Shown here: piece after piece, positions 1 through 6,213 of the stretch
Layout: every line of letters starts with the position of its first letter
How positions within the stretch are numbered: position 1 is the first letter of the stretch
NCBI GenBank assembly: GCA_033720695.1
Contig: JAWWCA010000138.1
Location: forward strand, 1-9,825
Reading direction: 5' to 3'
Origin: DATGQT01 sp033720695
Lineage (GTDB): Bacteria > Bacteroidota > Rhodothermia > Rhodothermales > Rubricoccaceae
Length of the DNA: 9,825 bases
Made by a program: the position numbers and the translations under genes
Notes under the pieces: generated by a model
What the model was told of the DNA's origin: nothing
Databases searched by the model: none
What the model saw: only the letters and a program-made list of their open reading frames with translations

Positions 1-20
1 CGAGCGCTGAGCGCGGCGCG

Positions 21-28
21 TAGCTTTC
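21..28 (+). promoter_or_regulatory. Possible Bacteroidota -7 box before the deacetylase gene
   Basis: TAGCTTTC resembles the Bacteroidota -7 element TAnnTTTG. The same TAGCTT core lies before the gene at 9523, and TATCTT lies before the genes at 3065 and 8110. The -33 region falls outside the window. If it is used, transcription would begin within a few bases of the TTG at 38, giving an almost leaderless message. That is unusual for a TTG start, so either the box or the start may be wrong. Confidence 0.3.
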
Positions 29-37
29 CCCGTTCGA

Positions 38-697
38 TTGCTCCCGTCGCCCATCCACCGGCTCCTCTACAACCTGCCCCGCCTGGCCGGCCCGTGGCTG
101 CCCGGCGTCCAGGCCCGCGGCCCCGCCTACGACCCGGTCGGGGCGCCCTGCCTCTACCTCACGTTCGACGACGGCCCGGACCCCGCGCACGACGCCCTCC
201 TCGACCGCCTCGATCACTACCGGGCCCGGGCCACGTTCTTCTTCCTCGGCACGCGGGCCGCGGAGCACCCCGAGTCGGTCCAGGCGACCGCCCTCGCCGG
301 TCACAGCATCGGCGTCCACGGCTGGACGCACGACGACCCGTGGAGAACCTCGCAGTCGTCCCTGGTCGAGGGCTTCTCTCGGACCGCGTCGGTGGTCGAG
401 AGCCTGACGGGCCGCGCGGTGCGGGACGTCCGCCCTCCCTACGGTCACATCACGCCCGCCCTCCTGTGGTGGTGCCGCCGGACCGGTCGCCGCCTCGTCC
501 TCTGGGACCTCATGCCGGGGGACTTCACCGTTTCCGCGGCCCCTGAGGCAGTCGCCCACCGTATCGTTGAGCGCGCTCGGCCCGGCTCCGTGATCGTCCT
601 GCACGAGGGAGGAGCCGCCGGCGATGTCGCCCGGAGCGCGCTCGACCACGCCCTCCCGGCGCTCCGTGCCGCAGGGTGGTGCTTCGCCGCCCTCTGA
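38..697 (+). CDS. Polysaccharide deacetylase family protein (NodB domain)
   Basis: This 219-residue protein is a carbohydrate esterase family 4 (NodB) enzyme, predicted to remove N- or O-acetyl groups from a glycan or glycolipid in a metal-dependent reaction. The motifs are present in order: TFDDGPDP at 42-49 (D44 catalytic base, D45 metal ligand), HGWTH at 94-98 (H94 and H98 metal ligands), RPPYG at 133-137, LWDL at 155-158 and IVLHEG at 186-191. It is a bare catalytic domain. The N-terminus has no convincing signal peptide, so it may act in the cytoplasm or at the inner membrane. TTG at 38 is the only plausible start after an in-frame TGA at 8-10, and it has no Shine-Dalgarno. The glycosyltransferase gene follows 15 nt after the stop, so the two are probably co-transcribed and act on the same glycan. 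The substrate cannot be read from the sequence. Confidence 0.86.
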   Translation: MLPSPIHRLLYNLPRLAGPWLPGVQARGPAYDPVGAPCLYLTFDDGPDPAHDALLDRLDHYRARATFFFLGTRAAEHPESVQATALAGHSIGVHGWTHDDPWRTSQSSLVEGFSRTASVVESLTGRAVRDVRPPYGHITPALLWWCRRTGRRLVLWDLMPGDFTVSAAPEAVAHRIVERARPGSVIVLHEGGAAGDVARSALDHALPALRAAGWCFAAL

Positions 698-712
698 TCC
701 GGCCCTCTCTGC

Positions 713-1879
713 ATGGCCCTCTTCCTCGCCCTCCTCCTTCTCGCTGTCGGGCTCTACGCCGCGATGCTGCTGGGAATGGCGGTGTGGGCTGCACGGGCGC
801 CATCGGGCCGACCGGCCGCGGAGCCTCCGCTTCCACGCCTCGCCGTGCTCGTCGCCGCACGAAATGAGGAGGCCCGGCTCGGTCGCTGCCTCGACGCCCT
901 CCTCGCTCAAGACTACCCCCCCGACCGGCTGACGATCTACGTTGCCGATGACCACTCGACGGACGGGACGGCCGCCATCGTCCGCCGGTACGCGCGCGCA
1001 GGCGCGACCACGCTGGCGGTGGCCGGCGAGCCGGAGCCCGGCGGGCCCGAACCCCCGACGCGCCCTGCCGTCCGTTACGTCCCCGTGCCGGACGCCGAGG
1101 GGCACCTCGTGGGGAAGGCCAACGCCATCCACGCCGCCGTCGAGGCGAGCAACGAGGACCTCTTCATCATCACCGACGCCGACTGCGCGCCGCCGCCGGG
1201 CTGGGCTCGCCACCACGTCGCCTACCTCGAGGAGACCGACGTCGGACTGGTGTGCGGTCACGCCGAGGTGGAGCACCAGACCACGTTCGAGGCCGTGCAG
1301 GCCCTCGACTGGGCCTTCCTCCTCGCCACCTGCACCGTGCTCGTGGAGACGGGGCGGCCGGTGACGGCGATGGGCAACAACATGGCGCTACGCCGCTCCG
1401 CCTACGAGGCCGTGGGCGGGTACCCCGCGCTCCCCTTCTCGGTGACGGAGGACTACGTGCTGTTCCGGACGGTCGCCGAGCGCTCCGGCTTCCGCGTACG
1501 GTACCCGTTCGACGCCGGTCTCCGCACGCGGACCCTCCCCCTCCAGCGGTGGCGCGACGCGTACAACCAGCGGAGGCGCTGGGCCCGCGGGGGGACGCGG
1601 GCGCCCCTCTGGGTCTACGGCGTCTACGCTGTCGGACACCTCGCGCACCTGCTCCCGCTCGTGGCCCTCCTCGTAGCCCCACTCGCGGGGCTCGCGGCGA
1701 TCACGGTCAAGGCGGGCGCCGACGCGGCCCTGCTGTGGGCGGCGCTGGGGCACAGCGGCCGCCGCCCGTTGCTCCGCGTCTTCCCGCTGTTCGAGGCGTA
1801 CCTCTTCGTCTACATGACGACGTTGCCCGCCGTGCTGGCGCTGTTCCCTCGGATCCGTTGGAAGGACCGGAAGCTGTAG
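713..1879 (+). CDS. Membrane-associated family 2 glycosyltransferase
   Basis: This 388-residue GT2 (GT-A fold) enzyme should transfer a sugar from a nucleotide-sugar donor at the cytoplasmic face of the membrane. An N-terminal helix (about 2-27) anchors it. The catalytic domain carries ARNEE (49-53), DDHS (79-82), VGKANA (133-138), the DxD-type metal site DAD (155-157), NNMALRR (222-228), the base-type TED (245-247) and QRRRW (286-290), equivalent to the Q/RxxRW motif of processive and lipid-linked GT2 enzymes. Two or three hydrophobic segments (about 303-347 and 356-378) follow, and the tail ends with the family-like FPRIRWKDR. The ATG at 713 is clear and lacks a Shine-Dalgarno. Pairing with the deacetylase suggests synthesis and deacetylation of an amino-sugar glycan or glycolipid; the product is inference. 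The family assignment is secure and the substrate unknown. Confidence 0.93.
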   Translation: MALFLALLLLAVGLYAAMLLGMAVWAARAPSGRPAAEPPLPRLAVLVAARNEEARLGRCLDALLAQDYPPDRLTIYVADDHSTDGTAAIVRRYARAGATTLAVAGEPEPGGPEPPTRPAVRYVPVPDAEGHLVGKANAIHAAVEASNEDLFIITDADCAPPPGWARHHVAYLEETDVGLVCGHAEVEHQTTFEAVQALDWAFLLATCTVLVETGRPVTAMGNNMALRRSAYEAVGGYPALPFSVTEDYVLFRTVAERSGFRVRYPFDAGLRTRTLPLQRWRDAYNQRRRWARGGTRAPLWVYGVYAVGHLAHLLPLVALLVAPLAGLAAITVKAGADAALLWAALGHSGRRPLLRVFPLFEAYLFVYMTTLPAVLALFPRIRWKDRKL

Positions 1880-1898
1880 GCGAGACGCCCCGGGGGGA

Positions 1899-1951
1899 CC
1901 GCCACGAGGCGGCGCCCAGGAGGCAAGGGATCTTCCAGGAGGTGAACTCCT
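1899..1951 (+). promoter_or_regulatory. Intergenic inverted repeats before the DUF1206 gene
   Basis: The 107-nt gap between the glycosyltransferase and DUF1206 genes holds two short inverted repeats. CCGCC (1899-1903) and GGCGG (1908-1912) enclose ACGA, which could form a small hairpin after the glycosyltransferase. AGGAG (1937-1941) and CTCCT (1947-1951) enclose GTGAA. The second overlaps AGGAGGTGA, a near-perfect Shine-Dalgarno complement, but no start codon lies at a usable distance, so it is probably not a ribosome site. No clear TAnnTTTG box was seen in the gap. Confidence 0.3.
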
Positions 1952-1986
1952 TACAACCTGTCCCTTCTCGACCTCCCCTTCTCGTC

Positions 1987-2847
1987 ATGTCCGATCCCTT
2001 CTCGGCCACCGCCGCGTCCGCGCGACAGGCCGAAGCCCACGCGCACGAAGCCGCCCACAGCGATACTCTGGAGATGCTCGCCCGAGCGGGATACGCCGTC
2101 AAAGGCGTCCTGTACGGCCTCATCGGTGTCCTCGCCCTGCAAACGGCCCTCGGCGGGGGTGGCCAGACCACGGGCACGCGGGGAGCCATCCGCACCGTCG
2201 CAGAGTCCTCCTTCGGGACCGTCCTCCTCTGGCTCGTCGCTATCGGGCTGGTGGGCTACGCCCTCTGGCGGTTCGTCCAGGCCGCCCTCGACCCCGAACA
2301 CAAGGGGGACGACACCGAGGGCGTTGCGAAGCGACTCGGGTACGCCGGCAGCGGCGTGGTCTACGCTGGACTCGCCGTGTACACATTCAGCATCCTCCTC
2401 GGGGGCGGAGGCAGCGGCGGAGGCGGCGCCGACGCTTGGACCGCAACGTTGATGAGCCAGCCCTTCGGCGTGTGGCTCGTCGGGATCGCGGGGGCGATCA
2501 CCATCGGCATCGGGCTCTACCATCTCCGCAGAGCGTGGACCGTTGAGTTCAAGGAGAGGCTGAAGATGGGCGAGCTCGACGCCCGTGCCGAGCGCTGGGC
2601 CATCGGGGTCAGCCGCTTTGGCATCGCTGCCCGCGCCGTCGTATTCGTCCTCATCGGCGTGTTCCTCATTGTGGCCGCTGTCCAGACTGATCCTCAGGAG
2701 GCCCGCGGGCTCGACGGCGTGCTCCAGACCCTCCGGGATCAGCCTTTCGGCCCGTACCTCCTCGGCCTCGTCGCCCTCGGCCTCGTCGGGTACGGGATCT
2801 ACTGCTTCGTCAACGCTCGCTACCGTCGGATCCCAGACCCGAGCTGA
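1987..2847 (+). CDS. DUF1206 domain-containing six-helix membrane protein
   Basis: This 286-residue integral membrane protein is built from three copies of the DUF1206 unit (a pair of transmembrane helices), at about 30-100, 115-188 and 208-280. Each unit has a first helix rich in Gly, Tyr and Val (for example GYAVKGVLYGLIG at 35-47), a loop ending in a PFG or SFG motif (S75-F76-G77, P159-F160-G161, P253-F254-G255), and a second helix ending in an aromatic and basic stretch. The molecular function of DUF1206 is unknown. The second unit's loop contains GGGGSGGGG (139-147), a natural flexible Gly-Ser linker; the first loop has a shorter Gly run. The ATG at 1987 was chosen because the first membrane unit begins soon after it. 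The frame stays open back to 1252, but only as a shadow of the glycosyltransferase. A hairpin follows the stop, and the gene looks monocistronic. Confidence 0.9.
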   Translation: MSDPFSATAASARQAEAHAHEAAHSDTLEMLARAGYAVKGVLYGLIGVLALQTALGGGGQTTGTRGAIRTVAESSFGTVLLWLVAIGLVGYALWRFVQAALDPEHKGDDTEGVAKRLGYAGSGVVYAGLAVYTFSILLGGGGSGGGGADAWTATLMSQPFGVWLVGIAGAITIGIGLYHLRRAWTVEFKERLKMGELDARAERWAIGVSRFGIAARAVVFVLIGVFLIVAAVQTDPQEARGLDGVLQTLRDQPFGPYLLGLVALGLVGYGIYCFVNARYRRIPDPS

Positions 2848-2883
2848 GATTCTCGACGGCACACATCATGTCTAAATCAATGG

Positions 2884-2916
2884 TGCGGCCGGACTCCTAG
2901 CAGGGGTTCGGCCGCA
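2884..2916 (+). terminator. Strong 15-bp hairpin after the DUF1206 gene
   Basis: Arms 2884-2898 and 2902-2916 pair along their whole length, including two G-U pairs at 2892/2908 and 2895/2905, around the triloop AGC. The outer eight base pairs are TGCGGCCG/CGGCCGCA. A very AT-rich stretch follows (2917-2940, only 5 of 24 bases G or C), though without an uninterrupted T run. It lies 36 nt past the DUF1206 stop and fits an intrinsic terminator. It could also mark the edge of inserted DNA. Confidence 0.7.
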
Positions 2917-2950
2917 TGATTATGTTATTAACAGATTTGTCTGGGATCAC

Positions 2951-2958
2951 TATCTTTT
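2951..2958 (+). promoter_or_regulatory. Possible -7 box upstream of the AP2-like gene
   Basis: TATCTTTT matches TAnnTTTG at seven of eight positions, counting the free ones. A TTTG lies at 2936-2939, but the 11-nt spacing is too short for a -33 element, and no better TTG lies 17-23 nt upstream. It sits in the AT-rich patch just after the hairpin. Transcription from it would give a leader of roughly 100 nt before the ATG at 3065. Confidence 0.35.
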
Positions 2959-3064
2959 TCCACTACCAGGGCAATCCCCCGCCGGAGTGCAGGTCGGACG
3001 CGAGCCTCGCTTGCACTCGGGCGCCCCGTCCGCCACCCTCGGTGCTCGCTACTCCCCGTCCGCC

Positions 3065-3664
3065 ATGCCCAGAGCCAAAGGCGTCATCCGGATCGATTCG
3101 GACTCCACCCACGGTTGGCAGGTCCGCGTCTACCGGCACGGCAAGACCTACTCGAAGTTGTTCTCCGACCGCCGCCACGGTGGGAAAGAGGAGGCCTTTC
3201 AGAAGGCTGTTGCGTACCGCAAGACCCTCGAGGAAGAGGTCGCTGCTCTCCCGGAGGCGGCCCCGCGTCGCCGCCTCATCCGCAGCAACAAGAACAATGC
3301 GACCGGCGTCGTCGGCATCTCGAGGACGTTCAAACGCGACCGCCGTGGCGTGAAGCACGACGTCTACGCCGTCTCGTGGAACCCCGAGCCGGGCGTCGCC
3401 CGGGGGACGTCGTTCTCGATCAAGAAGTATGGCGAGGACGAGGCGTTCAAGCGCGCGTGCAAGCTGCGTTGGGAGAAGATGAAGGAGATTTACGGAGACC
3501 GCTACGACGTTCCGAGCTATCTCAATCTGTATCGGCAGAAGCGTGACGTGGACGCAGCGGCGCGCCGGGGCTCCACCCGGCAGCAGCCCAACACGGTGAG
3601 CGAGCGGGTTCGCGAGGAGGAGGTGATGCAGGAGGAGATGGTCAACGAGATTTCCTCGACGTAG
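3065..3664 (+). CDS. Stand-alone protein with two AP2-like DNA-binding repeats
   Basis: This basic 199-residue protein has two units resembling the AP2/ERF integrase-like DNA-binding fold (three beta strands packed on a helix). Unit 1 spans about 5-57: KGVIRIDS, then HGWQVRVYRHGKTYSKLF as strands, then a GGKEEAFQKAVAYR helix. Unit 2 spans about 79-140: TGVVGISRT, then YAVSWNP, then SFSIKKYGEDEAFKRA and a continuing helix. A basic PRRRLIRSNKNN linker joins them, and a charged Q/E/R-rich tail (about 155-199) follows. Bacterial AP2 domains usually occur in homing endonucleases, mobile-element proteins or small regulators, but no HNH or integrase domain is present here. ATG 3065 is preferred to GTG 2987, because the extra 26 residues resemble nothing and precede the first domain. 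Codon use is somewhat less GC-biased than in neighbouring genes. The last 23 bp overlap the convergent gluconokinase gene. DNA binding is inferred; the target is unknown. Confidence 0.8.
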   Translation: MPRAKGVIRIDSDSTHGWQVRVYRHGKTYSKLFSDRRHGGKEEAFQKAVAYRKTLEEEVAALPEAAPRRRLIRSNKNNATGVVGISRTFKRDRRGVKHDVYAVSWNPEPGVARGTSFSIKKYGEDEAFKRACKLRWEKMKEIYGDRYDVPSYLNLYRQKRDVDAAARRGSTRQQPNTVSERVREEEVMQEEMVNEISST

Positions 3665-4163
3665 CCGCCTTCCCCTCATCGAGGGCGAGCACCTCGACGG
3701 CCGACTGCACGAGGGCCGCCGGCGCCGTGCCGGCGTCGAGGCGCACGGCGCCCTCCGGGGGCTCGAAATCCGCGAGCTGGCTGGCGAGCAAGTCGGCCCT
3801 GGCGAAGTGGCCCTCGCGGCGGCGGAGCCGGTCGGCGAGGAGCGCGCGCGAGGCGTCGAGCCACAGGAACACGACGGGCTCCCCCGCACGGGCCAAGGCG
3901 TCCCGGTAGCGCGCCTTCAGCGCGGAGCAGGCGAGGACCATAGGGCGTCCGCTCTCGAGGTGCACCACGACGAGCGCTCGGAGCCGCCGGAGCCACGGGG
4001 CACGGTCGGCATCGGTCAGCCCTTCGGCACGCCGCATCTTCGCAACGGCCGCGCCGTCGTGGTAGTCATCCGCGTCGGCGAACGGCCAGCCCAGACGAGC
4101 CGCGAGCGCGCGGCCGACGGTGGTCTTGCCAGCGCCGGAGACGCCCATGACGATGACGATCAC
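3642..4163 (-). CDS. gntK: Gluconokinase
   Basis: This 173-residue enzyme matches the usual length of GntK/IdnK-type gluconokinases, which phosphorylate D-gluconate with ATP to 6-phosphogluconate, feeding the pentose phosphate or Entner-Doudoroff routes. Visible signatures are the P-loop GVSGAGKTT (7-15); the family segment DADDYH (30-35) followed by the KM, LTDADR and APWL landmarks; CSALKARYRDAL; the LWLD strand; and REGHF with LLASQLADFEPP near the C-terminus. The GTG at 4163 gives the family-typical N-terminus MIVIVMGVSG. ATG 4148 would remove the first beta strand, and a longer frame from 4238 adds unrelated residues. There is no Shine-Dalgarno. It is divergent from the small gene at 4246 and convergent with, overlapping by 23 bp, the AP2-like gene. 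No gluconate transporter or dehydrogenase lies nearby. Confidence 0.93.
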   Translation of the reverse strand: MIVIVMGVSGAGKTTVGRALAARLGWPFADADDYHDGAAVAKMRRAEGLTDADRAPWLRRLRALVVVHLESGRPMVLACSALKARYRDALARAGEPVVFLWLDASRALLADRLRRREGHFARADLLASQLADFEPPEGAVRLDAGTAPAALVQSAVEVLALDEGKAATSRKSR

Positions 4164-4177
4164 GAGGAATGAGTGAG

Positions 4178-4216
4178 GCTGATAGAATCGAGGGGCACAG
4201 GGGGAGAGCGCTGATA
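4178..4216. repeat. Pair of GCTGATA heptamers in the divergent gap
   Basis: GCTGATA occurs at 4178-4184 and 4210-4216, 32 bp apart start to start (about three helical turns), in the 82-bp gap between the divergent gluconokinase and small membrane protein genes. TATTTTCA (4215-4222, plus), overlapping the second copy, could be a -7 box for the gene at 4246. Two heptamers in such a short gap could arise by chance, so a role as operator is only a possibility. Confidence 0.22.
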
Positions 4217-4245
4217 TTTTCACGTCCCACCCACGCATCGCAACG

Positions 4246-4515
4246 ATGACCTCTCGCCAGAAGGTCCGCCTCGCCCTCTTCGTCGGCCTCGGGCTGCTGC
4301 TCTTCCTCGTCCTCGGCGACGTGCTCGGATGGTGGGCTTCTGAGCGAGGGGTCGTCGGCCCTACGGGCTACGTGGGCATCTCGCATGGGAGCCACACGCA
4401 CTACGTCCCGAATGGCTGGACGGGCGAGCCCCCCCTCGGGCAGTTCCCGACGGAACCCCCACCCCCCGGGATGACCGTTGGGCCGACGGGGCAGTATGTC
4501 CCGCTCCAGCCCTGA
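4246..4515 (+). CDS. Small single-pass membrane protein, function unknown
   Basis: This 89-residue protein is not a family I recognise. It has a short basic N-terminus (R4, K6, R8), one hydrophobic helix at about 9-30 ending in GWW, and then a Gly/Pro-rich domain probably exposed outside the cytoplasmic membrane. That domain carries a His cluster (H47, H50, H52), a run PPPP (71-74) and a recurring motif: VGPTGYV (37-43) and VGPTGQYVP (78-86), with a further YVP at 53-55. The helix could be a signal anchor. The ATG at 4246 is clear and the codons have the GC-rich third positions expected of a real gene here. It reads towards the convergent flotillin gene; the 64-nt gap at 4516-4579 contains a 10-bp palindrome (GGCGCGCGCC, 4551-4560) but no obvious terminator. 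Confidence 0.72.
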   Translation: MTSRQKVRLALFVGLGLLLFLVLGDVLGWWASERGVVGPTGYVGISHGSHTHYVPNGWTGEPPLGQFPTEPPPPGMTVGPTGQYVPLQP

Positions 4516-4579
4516 CCCCACCGCGTGCAGCCCGCCCCGCCTGCCGCCGAGGCGCGCGCCGTCCTCCGCGAGGGAGACG

Positions 4580-6154
4580 CTACGCCTCCGTGGCCGGCGT
4601 GGAGGCGGGAGACTCCGGCTTCGCCGACGCGTCGGGGTCGACGGCTCGGGCGGAGACCTCGGGGAGGACCGGGGCGCCGTCTCCTGTGCGAGCGGGCTCG
4701 CTGCCGGTGAGGCGCTGTGCAAGGGCGCCCAGGTCCACACCTGCGATCCCTTTGACGAGCTCCGGCGTCGTCGCCATGAGCTGGGCGACGTAATTGGACA
4801 CCCGCGCGGCACCCTGACCGGTCCCGGTGTCGACCACCGTCAGCTTGTCGATCTTTCCGAGGGGAGCGGCCACCTGCCCGGCGAGCTCCGGGAGCATCTT
4901 GGCGAGGAGGTCGAGGACGGCGGCTTCTCCGTACCGCTCGAACGCCTCGGCGAGCTTTTCCTTGGCCTCGGCCTCCGCGAGCCCCTTGAGCCGAACGACC
5001 TCGGCCTGCGCCGTCCCCTCCGCACGCTCCGCGTCGGCGTTCGCGACGCCGGCGAGGCGGATGGCCTCGGCCTTCGCCTTCGCCTCGGCCTCGATCTCGA
5101 ACTGATGCGCTTCGGCGCGGCGCATCTGCCGGAGCTTCTCGGCCTCGGCCGCCTGCTCGACCGAGTACCGGTCGGCGTCGGCCTTCTTCTTGACCTCGGA
5201 GTCGTACTGCCGCTCCCGCCGCTCGATCTCGAGCTGCTCGAGGTCCACCTCGCGCTGCTTGCGGACGAGCTCGACCTGCATCTGCTCCTCGACGACCTGC
5301 TTCTGGCTCGAGGCCTCCTGTACGGCATAGGCGAGATCGGCGGCGGCCTTGGCGGTGTCCTGCTCCTGCTTGAAGGCGGCCACCTTCAGCTCCTTCTCCT
5401 TGGTCGCCTCGGCGACGTTGGTGTCACGGACGAGCTCGGCCTTCTGGGCGTCCTCGTCGGCCTCGGCCTTCTTGATCCGCGCGTCGCGCGAGGCCTCGGC
5501 CTCGGCGATGTCCGCGTCCCGCTTGACCGCGGCGATCCTCGGGCGCCCGAGCGCTTCGAGGTAACCGTTCTTGTCCCGCACGTCCTTGATGGTGAAGGAC
5601 ACGATGGAGAGCCCCATCTTCTTGAGGTCCCGAGCCGCCACCTCTTGAACCTCCTGCGCGAACTTGTCGCGGTTGCGGTAGACCTCCTCGACGGTGAGCG
5701 TCCCGAGGATGGCGCGGAGATGCCCCTCCAGCACCTCGCGGGCCTCCGCCTGGAGCATCTCATCGGGCTTCCCGAGGTACTGCTCGGCGGCCGTGGCCAC
5801 GTCCTCGACCGACGACCCCACCTTGATCACGGCCACGCCGTCGGTCATGACCGGGACGCCCTGGGCGGTGTAGACCTCGGGCGTGGTGACGTCCAGCTTG
5901 TGGCTGAGGAGCGAGAGGTACTCCCGCTGCTGGATCACCGGGAAGATGAAGGCGCCGCCGCCCCGCACGATCTTGACGCGGCGCCCGCTCTCATCGGTGA
6001 GCGTGTTCTTCCCTCCGAGCGCGGTGCCCGTGATGATCATGGCCTCGTCGGGCGCCACCGTCTTGTACCGGCTGGCGATGACCATGAGGAGGAGCACCAA
6101 CGTGACGATGACCACGATGGCGACGATGCCGAGGATGCCGATGGCTTCGAACAT
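4580..6154 (-). CDS. floT: Flotillin family membrane scaffold protein
   Basis: This 524-residue protein is a flotillin, close to the length of Bacillus FloT/YuaG. Flotillins are membrane-bound oligomeric scaffolds that organise protein and lipid domains. A single N-terminal transmembrane helix (about 5-27) precedes an SPFH/PHB domain (about 28-205). A long Ala/Glu/Lys-rich coiled coil with flotillin-type EA repeats follows (about 208-415; EAEAKAKAEAIR at 355-366 is an example), then a conserved C-terminal segment including LLAKMLPELAGQV (416-428) and a disordered Pro/Ala tail (about 486-524). The ATG at 6154 starts just before the anchor and has a pyrimidine-rich leader with no Shine-Dalgarno. 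The NfeD-like gene ends 59 nt upstream on the same strand, the same pairing as yuaF-yuaG (floT) in Bacillus, so the two are probably an operon. The family is certain; the clients are unknown. Confidence 0.94.
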   Translation of the reverse strand: MFEAIGILGIVAIVVIVTLVLLLMVIASRYKTVAPDEAMIITGTALGGKNTLTDESGRRVKIVRGGGAFIFPVIQQREYLSLLSHKLDVTTPEVYTAQGVPVMTDGVAVIKVGSSVEDVATAAEQYLGKPDEMLQAEAREVLEGHLRAILGTLTVEEVYRNRDKFAQEVQEVAARDLKKMGLSIVSFTIKDVRDKNGYLEALGRPRIAAVKRDADIAEAEASRDARIKKAEADEDAQKAELVRDTNVAEATKEKELKVAAFKQEQDTAKAAADLAYAVQEASSQKQVVEEQMQVELVRKQREVDLEQLEIERRERQYDSEVKKKADADRYSVEQAAEAEKLRQMRRAEAHQFEIEAEAKAKAEAIRLAGVANADAERAEGTAQAEVVRLKGLAEAEAKEKLAEAFERYGEAAVLDLLAKMLPELAGQVAAPLGKIDKLTVVDTGTGQGAARVSNYVAQLMATTPELVKGIAGVDLGALAQRLTGSEPARTGDGAPVLPEVSARAVDPDASAKPESPASTPATEA

Positions 6155-6213
6155 GGGCTGGGGAGGGTGGGAGGGCCAGGGGCAACGGGGCGGCGGCGCT
6201 GACCGACCGGATG

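Noticed and set aside
1937..1945. AGGAGGTGA as the ribosome-binding site of the DUF1206 gene
   Set aside because: It lies 41 nt before the ATG, and no start codon lies at 5-10 nt from it. All other genes in the window lack such sites.
1252..1986. Possible glycosyltransferase-DUF1206 fusion, because the DUF1206 frame is open back to 1252
   Set aside because: The upstream part lies in another frame of the glycosyltransferase gene and is Arg/Pro-rich without motifs. ATG 1987 gives a normal DUF1206 protein.
1951..2862. A 303-codon minus-strand frame over the DUF1206 gene
   Set aside because: Acidic, low-complexity antisense read of a membrane protein with no recognisable domain.
2884..2916. tRNA fragment or attachment site suggested by GGGGTTCGGCC in the hairpin
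   Set aside because: No acceptor, anticodon or D-arm can be built around it, and the sequence is fully explained by the perfect hairpin. No integrase is nearby.
2987..3064. GTG 2987 as the start of the AP2-like gene
   Set aside because: The 26 extra residues are unlike the rest and precede a complete first domain. The first ATG at 3065 fits better, though the choice is not proven.
2916..3353. A 145-codon plus-strand frame beginning in the AT-rich patch
   Set aside because: It runs in a different frame into the AP2-like gene, and the product becomes Arg/Pro/Ser-rich shadow sequence.
2963..3889. A 308-codon minus-strand frame spanning the AP2-like gene and part of gluconokinase
   Set aside because: It overlaps two better-supported genes and its product shows no domain; the gluconokinase and AP2 frames are clearly selected.
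4164..4238. N-terminal extension of gluconokinase to 4238
   Set aside because: The extra residues have no match to the family, whose N-terminus is the short strand before the P-loop. GTG 4163 gives the usual length.
4478..6202. A 574-codon plus-strand frame across the flotillin gene
   Set aside because: The product is a Leu/Gly/Asp-rich repetitive antisense read of the flotillin coiled coil. The minus-strand protein has clear SPFH and EA-repeat features.
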